Assembly: GCA_036785705.1 (NCBI GenBank)
Contig: JAWUZG010000056.1
Span: 2,109,001-2,173,000 of the forward strand
Direction: 5' to 3'
Source: Acanthornis magna
Lineage: Eukaryota > Chordata > Aves > Passeriformes > Acanthizidae
Length of the DNA stretch: 64,000 nucleotides
Part shown: positions 47,164-61,720 of the stretch, in pieces
How positions within the stretch are numbered: the first letter of the stretch is position 1
How the letters are laid out: each line of letters starts with the position of its first letter
Program-made: the position numbers and the translations under genes
Notes under the pieces: model-generated
Databases searched by the model: none
What the model was told of the DNA's origin: nothing
What the model saw: only the letters and a program-made list of their open reading frames with translations

Positions 47164-47243
47164 TCATCTCATCTCATCTCATCTCATCTCATCTCATCTC
47201 ATCTCATCTCATCTCATCTCATCATCTCATCTCATCTCATCTC
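47164..47243. repeat. (CATCT)n pentanucleotide repeat
   Basis: About 16 copies of a CATCT-register pentamer with one phase interruption at about 47221. It creates spurious Ser/His/Leu/Ile open frames. Confidence 0.97.
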
Positions 47244-50200
47244 GACAAATGGTGCAGGAACTCCCCAGCAGAATTTCACTTTCTTCTGGGGACTACCTAC
47301 TGCACTCATTTTGAATTCTGTTAATTTAATTGGGCTCTTTAGAAAATCAAGACAGCCAACTCAAAGCACCAGAAAAGGATACTTGGTTTTGAAATTCACA
47401 ACTCCTCCTATGAGTAGATGATGCCACACTTCAAGCTGACAGTAGAGTTTCCCTCTTTATATCATGATGTTTCTGTCATGTCACCTATCCCTTGACATAG
47501 GCAGAAATTTGCCTTGAGGAAGATCTGCTCTTTGGGCATTGATTGGGTTGGTCATAGGGGGTTGATTCTGGTAACAGGCAAAAGAGTAGGTGGGCATAAT
47601 TACTTGGAAAAACATAAAACATGCCCTTGAAGTTGCTTTTCCTAATTCTTCTTCTCCGGCTCTCTTTTTTTTTAAGGAATATACAGGAAGTAACACCTTA
47701 ACTTTATACTACAACTGGTTCTGCCAGTTCTATAAAACATCCCTCCTAAAAGATTATTAAGGATTCAAATTAGGTCAGTCAGAGTGAACTCTTAGGCCTG
47801 TATGTGTCATTTGAAAAGTGGAGTGTTCCCTCACAGGATGGCAAATATAAATGAAATACAAAGCAATTTCTCAAAGACCTCTGCTGCCCTTGCGAAACAG
47901 GAATATTCATTCTGGACAAAGGGAGCCAGCAACATGAGTGTGGGACATTATCAAAAAATAGGAAATTGAAAACACCTGTATTCATCTACAAAAACAAATA
48001 TAACAATAGTGATGAAATTAAGCAGGTTTTACTAGTACAGTCAGTGTATTTTATCATGTAAGGATCTCCAAGAGCACTAATGAAATCGAGGGACAATATT
48101 TCTAAAAGAAGCATAAAAATAGGAAATTTTTCCCTGGGGAGATTGGTCATCTATGCTCCAACCATAAGGCAAGAGAAGGCCCGAAAATAGAAGGCAGGAA
48201 TCCTGATGGCCAGTTCTCTGCACAGCTCAGTAGGCAGCAAGCGAGTACAGAAATACTCCAGAACATGCCTGTCATGCTTAACACATGCTGTAACCATCTA
48301 AAAGGTTTGCTGTAACATTTCCTAGGTAATGGTGGAGAGCAGTTTAGCTTTTGTAACTAAGAACTATGGGACGATTTGTTGGAAAATTAAGCTTTAAATT
48401 ATTTCAATAATTTTCCTCTTCAGAACTAATGTTTCTGTTTGGTTTGTCATTCAAGAAGTTAGTGAACTCCTTAAGGATAAAAGTATTTATAGCACAGTCT
48501 TCTGCACCTGCCCTGATCTATAATCCAAGGGTCTACTCAGATACCACACCAAATGCTAAGAAGCTCATGACCTAACTCATGACCTAAGATCTTAAAATAG
48601 CTCTGAGAAGGTCTTTTTTATTTTCCCCCTTAGACTCACTCTAATTGCACTACTGTTGTTCACTAGATTTCAGCTGAGCAAACATGTCTCCCAAGTTTTT
48701 GTGTTGTGCTTCCCTTCTAAATCAGATTTGCTTTAGCTGGTAGTTATGAATTACTAATGTCACTTTCTGAAAAAAATAAACAAAGAACAAGTAACAGAAA
48801 GACAAAACCCAGAGCTCGCTCTTGGTAATATGTCTTCCTACATCCTTCTCTTTACAGTTTCAGAGAGTTTCAGACAAAAAAAAGAATAATAGATCATTTA
48901 AAACTGTTTACCTGTATTTATATATTGTTGGATCTATGTCCCACTCAAGTCACTTACTTAAATTTGACTCCAGTAATCTACTATTTTTAAAAAGTGTTAA
49001 AAAAATAGTCTTGGAAAAGAATACTCAGTCCACTTTGATTTAGAGTACGGTATTGTGCAAGAGGAAAGAACTGTGAAGAGGACAAGTAATAGAAAAGGGC
49101 AATTAAAATGCAATGAGGGGGGAATAAGAAAGAAATACTAAAATCAACTGTACCCAAACACCCAAAACTAAAAAGAAGTGTGAACCAAAAAATCCAAAAA
49201 GAAATTACTCTCCTGGTGAGTGTCCAGTCATGACCTTACACTGGGGCAGAAATTGCATTAAATTTTGTGATCTCCTCTGATTTACACTATGTCAAATAAT
49301 TTCAAACCCAGTTCTACTGAATGCAAATTGAGAAAAAGTTGTGGACAACAAGAAGGCCAATACCTTCAAAGGCAGAGTTCCATCCTTGTGAAGCAGTTCC
49401 TTTGCCAGTGCTTTGAGCTATATATAGATAAACACACTACTGTTGTAACATCTACTGCCACATCTACAAGACTACAAGGTGTCCTGAAGTTTAACTTTGC
49501 AGTTTTGTTGGGGATTTTTTTTCTTGGCAAAACAAAGAATAAATACCATTACACACCTCCAAAAGCTTTGTGTTATTGATCTTATTGGTACAGCAACATA
49601 TGATAATAGAACAGAGCAGGAATGAAAAACAGGAAACAAGAAACCTGATTATATTTCTGATGTCCATCCCTTGATACAACAGTAGAAAGATGGCTGTAGA
49701 GAACTATCAGGGCAGACAGCTATTTCCCTTCTCTTGGCTGCAACTGGGAAAAGTTCAAGTGTTTTAGGAATGTCCTGAAATCATATATCAGGGTTCAAAG
49801 CAGTTCATACAGCAATAGCAACTCCTGCAGTACAGGAGGAAAAAAGAAAAGCTGCTGCAGTAAGTGAACGAGCAGAAGCTGCTGGGCTGTACATGTGAGT
49901 GCTCCTTTCCTGACAGGGTTTAGTTTTGTCTTGTGGAGGTTCTCAGCTGTCACACATCAAGGCATCGACCTGAATTTGGACAGGATGTTGGAAAATATGT
50001 CCACATTCATGCAACCTAAATTAACCTATCTGCCTATGACTGATGGCCTAGGAATTTAGACAGAAGTCTTAAGAGATTTCTAACCAAGAAGAAATAGCAG
50101 AATGGGAAACTTCTGCTGCATGATTTTGGCTCTGGGAAAAGCAACTTTTCTGATAGCAAATAGAGTCAATATTACACTTAACCTCCAGGAACTATTCCGT

Positions 50201-50483
50201 TTCAATCAAACTGTGTGTATACCTCAAGAAAATAAACAAGTAATTAAGTTGTGAAAATTCATTATATAAGCCTAGAAGGTAAAGAGGTTATTTCTGGAAG
50301 ACAGGAAACTTTTTATTTGATCTGAATATTCACCTTTCTCGTGGGAAGATCCTGAGAATCAAACTGACTGTGCCTTCAGTGTCAATTTTTGTCAACAGTC
50401 AACCCTGCCAGGTCTGGCCAAAGTTTTCTTATTGCCATCAAAAGTAGACCCACTGGGGAACAACAAAAATCCAAAATAAACAA

Positions 50484-50512
50484 ACCAACCAACCAACCAA
50501 CCAACCAACCAA
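50484..50512. repeat. (AACC)n tetranucleotide repeat
   Basis: About seven perfect copies, flanked by A-rich sequence. Confidence 0.95.
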
Positions 50513-53500
50513 CAAATACTTAAAAATAAAAGAAAAAAATATCTAGTGAAAACCAGGGATTTTTTTTTTTTCCTGATCTGAGTCTGTTTTCTGAGGAGAG
50601 AAAGGGAAGAAAGACACGTGCAGCATCTGTTTTATAAACAACCATTCATCATGTAGCAGAACAAGTAATACTTTATCCCCTTCACTTCAGAGCTTCTATT
50701 TGTACAGCCTGAGACCTGCTGCCCCAGCAAGAGAGCTGTGAAAATATGTGGTCCCAGTTCAGGAAATGAGTGCAGTCCAGGTGCAAACTCTCTCCTGACA
50801 TCTATCTCCAGGTGTCCCACAACCTTATCTTGGTCTTTCCCATCCTCCCTGATAGCAAACATGCATTTTGCATCACTGAGATCTTTGCAACTTGATATGT
50901 CATTAGCATGACAGATGAGATGCAGCAGTAGTAAACACAAGAAATCTAATCCACAAGAATAACAAATACATACTAATCTGTCCTCTCATTAGCTTCTTTT
51001 TCTTTCTCTGAAACATTTCACTAATTATTTGGCAGTTAATGTTTTTATTGTTAGAGAAATTACTTGATGTTCCCATTAATCTTCATGCTATTTTTGCTAT
51101 GAAAAGCTGTTTGAGCAGGACTCATGGGTGTGTATAATTTACTTTTACATACTGCTCCCTGCCCCAAAGAAATAGAAAAAATAAATTCCCTGATTGTTTT
51201 CCTGGAATTAATCCTGATTTGAATGTAAATTCATCAAACCTCAGAAGATGTATTTTTTATGTTCCAATGTAAGAACCAAATGACCAGATGCAAAGGGAGT
51301 ATCTGAAATTGCAAGTTAACAAATTCAATGAAGAATACTATTTTTCTTCAGAGAAAAATATCTTTGAGTTAGTTAAAATTACCTCACATACCATGATGCC
51401 AAATTAATGGCTTTACATTGGTGAGGGAAGGCTACACAAGGATGCTGGATACAGGACTGCCATGGGCTTGCCACCCAAGAGCCCTTGGGCAACAGCAGAG
51501 AGAAGAGTCTCTGCACACCCATCACAAAGGTACTGTCATAGTTAATGCAGTGCACCACAGCATGCATATTTCAGCATGCAGGTGCCCATTTCAAGCATTA
51601 AGGTCATTGCAGATAATTACAGCTCACAGCTCCTTTTCATTCTGAAGCTAAAATGGCCTCTTTCAAATTTTCAGATCAGTTTTACTGAGCAACACACTGG
51701 TCTGAAACCTGTCTAGAGCCTCTCCCACCTCCTCACGGCCACTGTAACAGTGGGTGGCAAAGCAGCAGTCTGCACGTGTCAACAATAAACCCGCTGGAAG
51801 TGGTAATCCTCTGCCTGTCAGTGTGTTTAACATCCATCCCAACCATCCCATGGTCTGCAGGAATTGTTAATCAAGTAGAATTGAAAACTGGCACTCAAAT
51901 GGCATAGCTGCAACAGCCCAATAAACAGTCTAGGAGCCAGCCAGGAGCTAAAGTTTCATTAGGAGCTATTTTAACATTCATTTGTCTACAGGAACAACAA
52001 GCTTAGCAAACAATTGGATTGTTACTAGAGCCCTCTGCCAGCTGACTCTTGGAAGCTTGTGGCTGAAGTTAACGTTTTACAAAGAATCACCCGCACATCT
52101 TCCCAGTGCAGGAAACAGTGAGCTTAACCAGAGCCAGAATTCCCCAGTGACCTTTTGGCAAAAGTTTTACTTTATTGATTGCAATTTCAGTACAGCAGTT
52201 TATGAGAAAAGATGATTTCTAACCCAAAGGCTGCACTTTCTACATCTAACACCAGCACATCAAACACAAATCTGATGAAATTTAAGGCTGCTCACAACCT
52301 TTCTTCTTCAGCACACAGCTCTAGAATCAAGACTTCAAAACATACAAGTGCTGAGAGTTAGTGAGATTTAGATATCCTGGACTCATTCATTCATCTAAGC
52401 TACAAAGATGAGTGGCACTCATAGTGGGACATTCTGACTCCTTTCATCACTGATGGCATGAAGGTTTTGCATGCCAACAGCTACTCCTTCTGAAGGCCTT
52501 GTTAAAATTGACAACTACTACAAGTCTAAAACAGAGGCAGTTTTTGGATCCCTGACAGGCTGCCAGTTCAACTTCTCTATATGCAGCTTTTAGTTTTTGC
52601 TATTACCTGATGGCCTGAAGGATTTTCAAGGCAAGATCTGGCCGGTGTTCACTCATCTGCTCCTGCTTTTATTAACAAACCCAGTAACATTCCGCAGGTA
52701 TGTAACACGCGTACACTGAGGACAACTGAACACTAAGGAAAAAAGGATGACTTTTAAAACATTTTGCAATGTATTTGAATTTGAGTGTTCAACAGGTAAG
52801 CTGCATTTTAAGATCTGTTGGTTTGCTGAAATAAATCCTGAGTCAGAAGGTGGGGTACGTGCTAAGCAGTTAAACCTTAACTTGGATTAGAAAAGCAATA
52901 CACCATGTTTTGTCAGGGCTGTTGCACAAAACAGGATTGTTTTGCATGTTATTTTCCTTGCAAAAGCAGAGCACCAGTTTCATTCTGTTGTCTGCAACTG
53001 CTCAAATCACTAAAGGATATTGTACGCTTCACCTGAGCCCTTCTCGTTCGCTCTAAATCCTTCCCACATTACTTTGATGCAAAGCAATATACAGATGCCT
53101 GTTTCTGTAATACTCCAGGGCATAACTCCATTTCCTGTACTTAAGACAATGATACATTCAAAACTTCCTGGTATGGTTATTATTTGCTTTTTCTTCTTCC
53201 CACAACATCATTTATTACCCAGTTCACTTTACAGATCCTTTGGGCATGTGTGTATCACATAATGAGCACCCTGTAAAAATCCCCAAGCAAGTGTCAGACA
53301 AGTCAGTGGCAGAACTGAAAGAAGTTCAGCTGCTTCAGTACCCAAAGGTAGAAAGTCTAATTAGCACCTACAGCACTGCAGACCAAATTCTGCTTAGTGC
53401 CTCTGCATGACATTGAGCTGCCCAACATAGACTCAGCAGCCTGCTTGGAGTTCAAGCCAAGATTGCAAAGATGGGGCTATTCTCTGCAGAGCAAACTTGA

Positions 53501-56084
53501 TTGTTGTCTTCTCTAATTAAACAGGGTATCTGCAGAACCTCCCCTGTTCTGCAAAATACAACCTCAGGATGGATGTATAGATAAAATACCTAGTTCTGGC
53601 TGTTGAGTGCTATACATACAGGGAAAATAATATGCTCCTTCACCACATGTTAAAAAAAGATATAATAAAAAAAAACTTGGTCTGAAATATTATGTATGGA
53701 ATATTTAAGATCAGTGAAAAAACAATTTTAAAACAAAAACAGTGGGATCCTTCCACCTCCTACCTGAGGTGAATCAATTCTCAGTATTGATGCAGGAGCT
53801 TGATGTTGGGAGTAAGCTCTTTAAGTTTCTTTTTATCCTTTACGAACTTTGTATGACATTAAATTTCACTACTTCCTGCATGCAGTTTATTTTGTTTAAC
53901 AACTGCTTTTCAAAGCATGAAGACCTTAAGCTCTCAAGAATTCTAACAAAATGGTTGGGGGAGAATGTTTTTGGTTTCTTCCCCCCAAATCAATAATTTA
54001 TTCAATAAATGACAATGCCAAATTTCTTAAGAGCTATGAAACATTTCCTTTAAATTTAAATGCAGTAAACAAATGACAAACTGAACTGTTTCAATGGATT
54101 GGATTCTAAAACATTACATTTTTTTTTAATTAAAAAAGAAGTTTTATAAAAGCTCATAAAACATTGTAGAGATCAAATGAAAGGAAGGAACCCTCTTCTA
54201 AATGAGGGTTTATCACTGATTCCCAGTTAGTGCCTTTGCCATGTGACTTACCTGCTTTCTGCCTCTGGTTCTGCATCTATATACTGTGAAAAAAATTAGA
54301 ACAGGTTGGAAAATTGCTATTTGTGATGCACTGTGAGAACTGTACACAACTAAGAATATTGCTATCTTACACTTCATTGCTGTTAGCAAGGATATCTCCT
54401 AATTATTTCTAGGAATCTATATAGCACATCTTAGCATCAGTATCAAGGGAAAGAGGGAGGACATTTTACTAAAATATTAAAAGAATTACATGAAGTATCA
54501 TTAAAATCACTGGAACTAGAAATCCTATAGAATCATACCAAATCTCCTTTTAAGAGAGCCTTGTCTTTGAGAGAATACAGCTAGTGGCAAGAAGCTTGGA
54601 CTAACAAGGCATGAGACTACCTGAGCCTGTGCTCAGCTCTGCCACGGCCAATGTGAGCAAACTCTGACAAAGCCAACGTGCACACGCTGGCTCTGAGGAA
54701 AACAGGGATTACAGCACTGCTCTTCCTCTTTTATGTTTCAAATACGAGCACTCATCCCTCAGCGCAGTTTTCTTCTCAGATCTTAGGGCAGCAGAACCCC
54801 ATTTTACACCACAGACAGCATAACAGCAACAAGTAATACTCTTAAGTTCACAGGCAATGTATGAAGCAAAACTCAGACCCAGAATAGTGGATTCTTTGTT
54901 ACCTCATGGCACTTTTTTTTTTTTTTTTTACTTACAAAAAACCCTCAGGGTTTATGTTACTCAGTACTGGAATTCAACATAGAACCCACACTGCTTATTT
55001 TAAAAGCAAAATTAGACACTCAAGATAAAAAGAAAAATGAACAAGTTACCGAGTGATTTTCCCTGCCAGCTGAACATTTTGAAACTCACAAAATTTTGAG
55101 TGACCCCTCCATTCCGGGGTTCTTAACTTGTAAGTAAGGAAATTTCCTAATTCTCTTTTTTTAATCTCTCTCTAATTTAGAAGTATTTTTTAAACTTTCT
55201 AAACATTCTCCCTCTTCATCTTCTGACTTCCCTTATTATTTTAAATTACAATGAACCATTTGCTGTGTTAACGCTGAATTTTTCTTTCCCGGAAGAGCAG
55301 AAATTTGGCAGTAGAAACATGACTGCAAGAGCATTGGGACTAGATCGATTTCTGCTCTCCTGTCTTCACAATGAATCATTTACTTTTATTTGCAGAAACA
55401 GCTGAAAACCTATCTGTTGCAAGACAGTTATGATGACTGGGGAAAGATGACAACTTTCAGGACATTATGGGGTGCTTAAATTATTTTACACGTGGGCATA
55501 GGAAGCAGTCACTGAGTACAGAATACACAACTGGGAAGAGATTTTCCAGAAGTTCCCAAAGAAGCCCTCAAATATCTGCTATCAACAGTCAATAGGCATA
55601 ATCAGTCATGGGTTTTTATTGAATGAAAGAGAAAAATGAGGAAGAATTAACCTAGAACTACACTTTTATCTGTCCCTATCACAGGCTGTGATAGAGCACA
55701 AAAGCATAACAACACAGAACAGGTTTGATGAAGAGGTAGAATGGGGGCAAAATAGGAGGCAGAGTCTTGTGGCCCTTGTTCATTCCCTAAATATTCCCTC
55801 TGAAACCAGAACTATGCCAGGAATCTCAACTTTCAAAAACAAAGTCTTTTTCCTACTTAAAAATGGCCTGATGGATTAAATTCAAATGTAAGAAAAAAAA
55901 AATCCTGGACTGCATCTTTCAATGCCAAGTGTCTGCCTGGAAGAAATTTTTGTGGTTGTATATTAATCCCCTCAAAACAGCATAGAAATGTTGACAGCTG
56001 TAACAGTTATTCATACTGGTCCTTTAGTCCTTTACTTCCACAAAGTTGCTGAAATTTTATATTTATTTATCCGCGCCTAATTAT

Positions 56085-56112
<28 letters not shown>
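56085..56112. repeat. (CA)14 microsatellite
   Basis: Uninterrupted CA dinucleotides, followed directly by an A run. Confidence 0.97.
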
Positions 56113-56116
<4 letters not shown>

Positions 56117-59100
56117 AAACCCGAAACACCCCAAAACCCAAAAAACCAACAACCCACTGACCAACTAAACAAAATCTAGTTAATTTTCAAGAAGAAGATC
56201 CAATACCTGTCTGTAACACCAACATGGGTGATCTCTGGCCAAGCTCTTCATATGCAAAAACACAGGGTGAAAATCTTTAGGGTTCAGGGACACTGGTGGC
56301 ACAGAGACATCTTGTTCCACTGGGAATCAGCCACTCCCAGGGAGAAGGGGATCTCACTGCCCTATTTCTGCCTTTGAAAACCTGCATGGGATCTAATTCA
56401 GCACCCTGCCTTTACAGGGGTTGCCTACATCTCCTGTAGAAGCTTGTGATGTATGAACCAGCCTAAAACACTGCTGAAAAAAATGGTTCAGCAGAAAAAA
56501 GGATGCAAAGACACTGCATGCTTTCAATTTAAAAAACCCAATGTAAATCACTTTTTTCCAGGTTTCAGACTGAGTTGATTTGAGAAAGCAGAAGGATGGA
56601 GCAGGGATACACCAAAAGCAGATTTTAACTGGAAACCAACTGGGATGCTAATAGAGAGTTCCACCAAACCAAATGAAATAGCTTTCAGCATAAACCCAAT
56701 AATGGTAAGTTGTTGGGGACTTTTTCTGAACAGAATACTTCAGATGTTATAATTCCTAATTGTAGAGTGCAATAGAACATACAGTATTTTAACTTGTCTT
56801 TGTTAACACAGAGCAGTTGGGGTAAAACAAAACCACACCAAAAATTAAGGAGCCCTCTCTTGATGAAATGGTAACTAAACTTTCCACAGAGGAATCTACC
56901 GCAGAATAGTGCAATGGAAATCTGAAACATCTGCAGGAATATATGTTACTAAAACTGTTTCCTTCTTATTTTCCATTGTTATTTTAATACCATCAAGATT
57001 ATATAATATAATGAAAGATACTTAGTATTTTTTTTTCACTATGGAGATTTCAAAATCTGGGGTTTGGGGCTTTTTTGTCTCATTTGATTAATGTTATTGG
57101 TATCAAACATTTCCACAGAACAAAAACTTCTGGAATGAGGTTTCTGTTGACAAACAGGCTGACAATGATGACAACATCTGTGAAGGAAGAAATCATATTA
57201 ACCGAGAATTTTAGAAAACCAATTAAAAACCAGGAAGGTTGTCAAAGAATACTGATTCTAAAAAGCTATGACTCTATTCTGATTCATAATCCTAAATTCA
57301 GGATGATTAAAAGCCCCTGGATTCTGCTGTTCCAACAATGACAACTTATTTACAGAAACTATCATAAAGCGTTAGGGATATCCCAGTTAAAGATCCTCTC
57401 CTGTGATTTTAACTGGGTAGAAATGAAAAAAACTGGACAGACTAACATCAGGTAAATTCTTTACTTTTCAGAAAGAAGTAATGTACTTCAGGAAAATTGT
57501 TCTGAATTTCACTTATTAATCACTGAAGTATAACTGCTCAGGTGGCTAATTGCTGACAGTTCTGTTAAAATATCAGTTCATTGGGCTGATGAGGTTAGAA
57601 AGGTTAACACTCAAGTGGAAAAGAAAATAATTACAATATTAAAAGGCTATTTGAAAGGGAAAGCAATACCTTCATCTGTATTTGTGGCTTCAGTTCTGGT
57701 GAGCAACTCGGCAAAAGCAAAGCTGAAGGGAAAGACTGAAGAGAGAATTAAACAAAGTAAAGGCTTCTTGAAAAAACCCATGGATGAAAGGAACTTAAGT
57801 GTTTCTTTTATAAAGGAGACTAACAACAATTTGGCTATATAAAAATAACAAATGGCGCAGGAAAAGATAATCAGGAACTTTTTTTCAGCTACACTTACTT
57901 TAGAAGAAAAGTGAGACAGTAAGGAGCTGGCAGACAAAAAATTTAGAACGGATGAAAACTTGGATAAAGCATGAATCCATGAAACTTCCTCTTGCCAATA
58001 AAATTGAGGCTAATATTTTGTCAGATAAAATTTAAAAGCAGTTATGAGACAATCAGGAAGCTAAATACCATGAGAATTCTCCACAGCAGTTTTTTAGCCC
58101 TTTATGCTGACTCTTTTACCCCTCCAAAGAAACCAAAACAAACCAGAGACTCAAAGAGAATATAGTGCCATGCTTCAGGGAGGAAAATCAATAATTAAAA
58201 AGAAATCTAAAATATAGGCAGGTTATGTCAGAATTGTACATTACAGATTTGGGATATTCTGTTTGAAACATCTGGCTCTGGCTATAGAGTCAGACTTATG
58301 GAGTACATTCCTCTAAACTATCATGGCAAGTTTAGTTTTTGCCTTTATATTGTGTGTATTTTACTTTTCTGTCTCCCTATCTGCTAGAGACACAGTCAAA
58401 GCTTCCTGTGTTTATGGAATGTCTGCAAAAACCACTCGTTTTTTGGGCAGGGAAAACTGACCACAAGTGCTGAATGTTCAGAGGTTTTCTCAAAATTCAT
58501 CTGATGATTAAAAACAGGCTTTGGGAATAGAACTCTCTCTCTCTCTTCTATCTCCAAAAGCAGTGTGCTGATTTAAATACATGCATTTTAAAACAAAGAT
58601 GAGTGGGGTGGGGGTTGTCCTTTTTTTTACTGTTTGTTTGGGATTTTTGTTTGTTTGTTTTAATAAAGGAAAAGTAGAGGAGCTTTTTTTTTCCCTAGTA
58701 GCAAGAACTTGGGTTGTGTCAACTCTGAACTTTCCGAGTTCTGTTTCATTTGTGTTTGGATCTCAGCTGGGCATGTTCTCCCACTGTGCACATACATACA
58801 AAGAATGTGCAGCATTTTCTGTGGAGAAGGAGAAATACAGGCAGCAGCCCAAACACCCTCACACTTTGCCCAAAATACTAAGTCTTGCACCAGTTCTTTG
58901 AAAAAGAACCACCACACTGGCTTGGGTCTCTCCCTTTCTTACAGTCTCTGACTAGAGAAGTGAGAAATGAGTGAAGTCTGGAAAAGCATTTGCTAGAACC
59001 ACAGTCCAACATCCTCAGCAGAAAAAAAGAGGAGCACCAGTGCTGCAGTGATTCCCAGCCAGTGGATATCCCCTTGAAAACAGAGTGAGCTGGTATTCAC

Positions 59101-61684
59101 TACAGCAAGCTCTAGCAAGGCAATGCTCTCAGCATTACTGTACAATTGAGCAGCTGAGGTGCAGAAAAGCAAAGCCACTCAAGTAATGTAGAAAATCTCC
59201 TGAGGGAAGTGATTTACACTCAGGTCTCCTAAAGAAGAAAACAGTAAAGCAGTTGCTGGAACATCTCTTCTGGAAGTCCTATTCACTCCTTACCTTGCTT
59301 TCATTACTTCCTTATTTAGTTGAAGACTACCCAGATACAGAAAAACATAATGTAATATTGAAAAACTAATCATTCATTTTTCCTTTGCACCTTTTTGTTG
59401 ATGAAGTAGCAAGAAAAAACAAAAAAGGAAAAAGGAGAGAAGCCATTTTGCTTCGTGAGGACTTCACAGTACAGAGCCCAGTTGTAGGATGAATTCTGAT
59501 AAGACTGAATCCACCAGCTTTGTTTCCTCTTTACAACTGGTCACGTAACAAATCTCAGCTGGATACTCCCTACTGTTTTCCTTTCTCACTGCAATGATGT
59601 GTACAGGACTCTATGAAGAGCCATAGGGAACAGTACTAACAAGTAATTTCATAGGGACAAACATTCCTTCTCCTTTCTCAGAGAGTTTGCACATCTAAAA
59701 CAGAGCTAAGAGTTGGCACTTGTCATCTGGCAATTCATGGGCCACACAATTTAACTTGGAAAGTCAAAAATATGTTCAAATGAAACTGCAGAGCAATTTT
59801 CGGTACGAAGAATATAATTACTCACGCTGGACTTCAGCTAGAAAACGGGATTTACCAGCCCTTGCAAAAATGAGTAGCTAGCTTATACTCTAAGAGATAT
59901 TGGACAAGACATGAAAGATAAGTCTCTTAGTGCCTTTAGTAATGACATGCCAAGGAAGACATGGGATTTTCAACTTCACATTTGCTCTCAGTTCCATTTC
60001 AAACCATTGTTATTTCTGTCCTTTTGTCTAAAAGACCAGAAAAACATTGAAGGTGGAAGTGGTGCAGCATAACCTACAAAGCACACAAAATCAGCAGCAA
60101 CAGTAAAAACTCTGGAGTTGAAGCAGTCCAGTCTGCTTCAATCGCTTGAAAACAGAACGTAGCACATAGCTCTTACCCTGAGGGTAAAGTACCTTGTGTA
60201 GAGCCCTCCTGCTAGGATGGTCCCATATGCCTTTTAACAGTCTTGCAAAAAAGGTTGCACAAGCCAAAGTACAATTTGTTAGAAGCTAGGGTGAAAGCAA
60301 ACTTGACTATAAAGGGGGAGGGGATTAAAAAAAAATTAAAATGGATCCTTCTGTTTTTCAAGTACTGCTTTTAAAAAAGTCAGCTTTACTAAGCTCCAGA
60401 TATTGCTCCCTTAGCAGACTGCCTGCAGAGACATTGACTAACCAAGGGTATTTCGGAGCAGCTGGTTTCCTTTAAAACTTGCATATAAGAAATTAGTGTT
60501 TCTCCCTCCCTTTCCCACTGCGACTCTTTGAGCTTGTCTCAAGTCCCCTGGCCAACTTCATTAGTCCAGTCAGGACAAACTCGTTTCTCTGGCATCTGCT
60601 CTAGTCAGCAGACAGATATTTGGGGGCAGGTTTCATGTGGCTTAACTTTGAAATAATGAGAGAGAGGGAAATTCAAAAGAAATAGAAAACAGGAAGGCAA
60701 GCCTGTGGAGGTGGTGCTATCCATCCATCTGAGAATGCAGAGGGACCTGGTCCCACACTTCACACTTTCACTGCTGCAATGCTGGGGCTGATGTGGCAAT
60801 GGACAGCAGTAAGGGCTGTGTTTTCTGCAAAAACAACCTGCAGATTTCCTTGGAGATGCAGAAAGAAGCAACACTTATGGAACAGTATTCTTGGATCACA
60901 TCATGCCAGTAGATGCAATGCTGTATTTTAAAAGGCGAGAACCCAATACAATTATCCTACATCTGCAAAAGCCAGCAATTCATTACATTAATTTTATTTC
61001 CCATTTATAATTATGTGAAAGGATGAGACAGAACACATCCTGAAGATCACACACACTCCACAATGACCTTGCTGTTTTACATGGAATATGTTCACATTCT
61101 CCAGTGATGGGGAACAGCACAGGCCTCTAATAACACCTTCTAGCCTTCATTCTTACTAAAGAATGAAGAATATAGAATACAGGTATTCTTTCAAATACTT
61201 GTGCTTATGGAAAGCATAAGAAAAGAATAAGAGAATTATATCTTTAAAGTGATAGGTCTTTACAATGGGGGTGTATTAAAATAGTGAAAGATTATTTTTC
61301 TGGGACAATCATCAAAGGCGAGAGAGAGACACCCAGGAAAGAAGCACTGAGAAGTGCTAGGAGACCAACTATAGGACGCATTTGAGGTGATTAATTTTTG
61401 AGAAACTTCGATTATTCCCAAAGGAAAACTGGTAAACAAAATTATTCATAATTAGATTATCTTATAATAAGTTCCTGTTGAAAGACACCAGCTCTGTAAC
61501 ACAATTAGCAATGAAAAGACAAGAATGTCCCTCCCATCTGTGAACCAGACAGGTTCCACTGTCTGTGTCTTGCAAATGCAAACCTATTTCCTGTTGGTTG
61601 TTCTGGGGGTGACACCTGGTTTTCCAGCAATACAATTCATTTATTGAAATATCACTGGGATTTTGTGACAAATAGCTATTAGTT

Positions 61685-61720
61685 GGTTTGAGTAATGGTT
61701 TGAGTAATGGTTTGAGTAAT
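61685..61720. repeat. Three perfect copies of a 12-bp unit
   Basis: GGTTTGAGTAAT repeated three times without mismatch in the TPM1 upstream flank. Confidence 0.97.

Noticed and set aside
47127..47421. Ser/His/Leu/Ile repeat peptide
   Set aside because: Direct translation of the CATCT pentanucleotide repeat.
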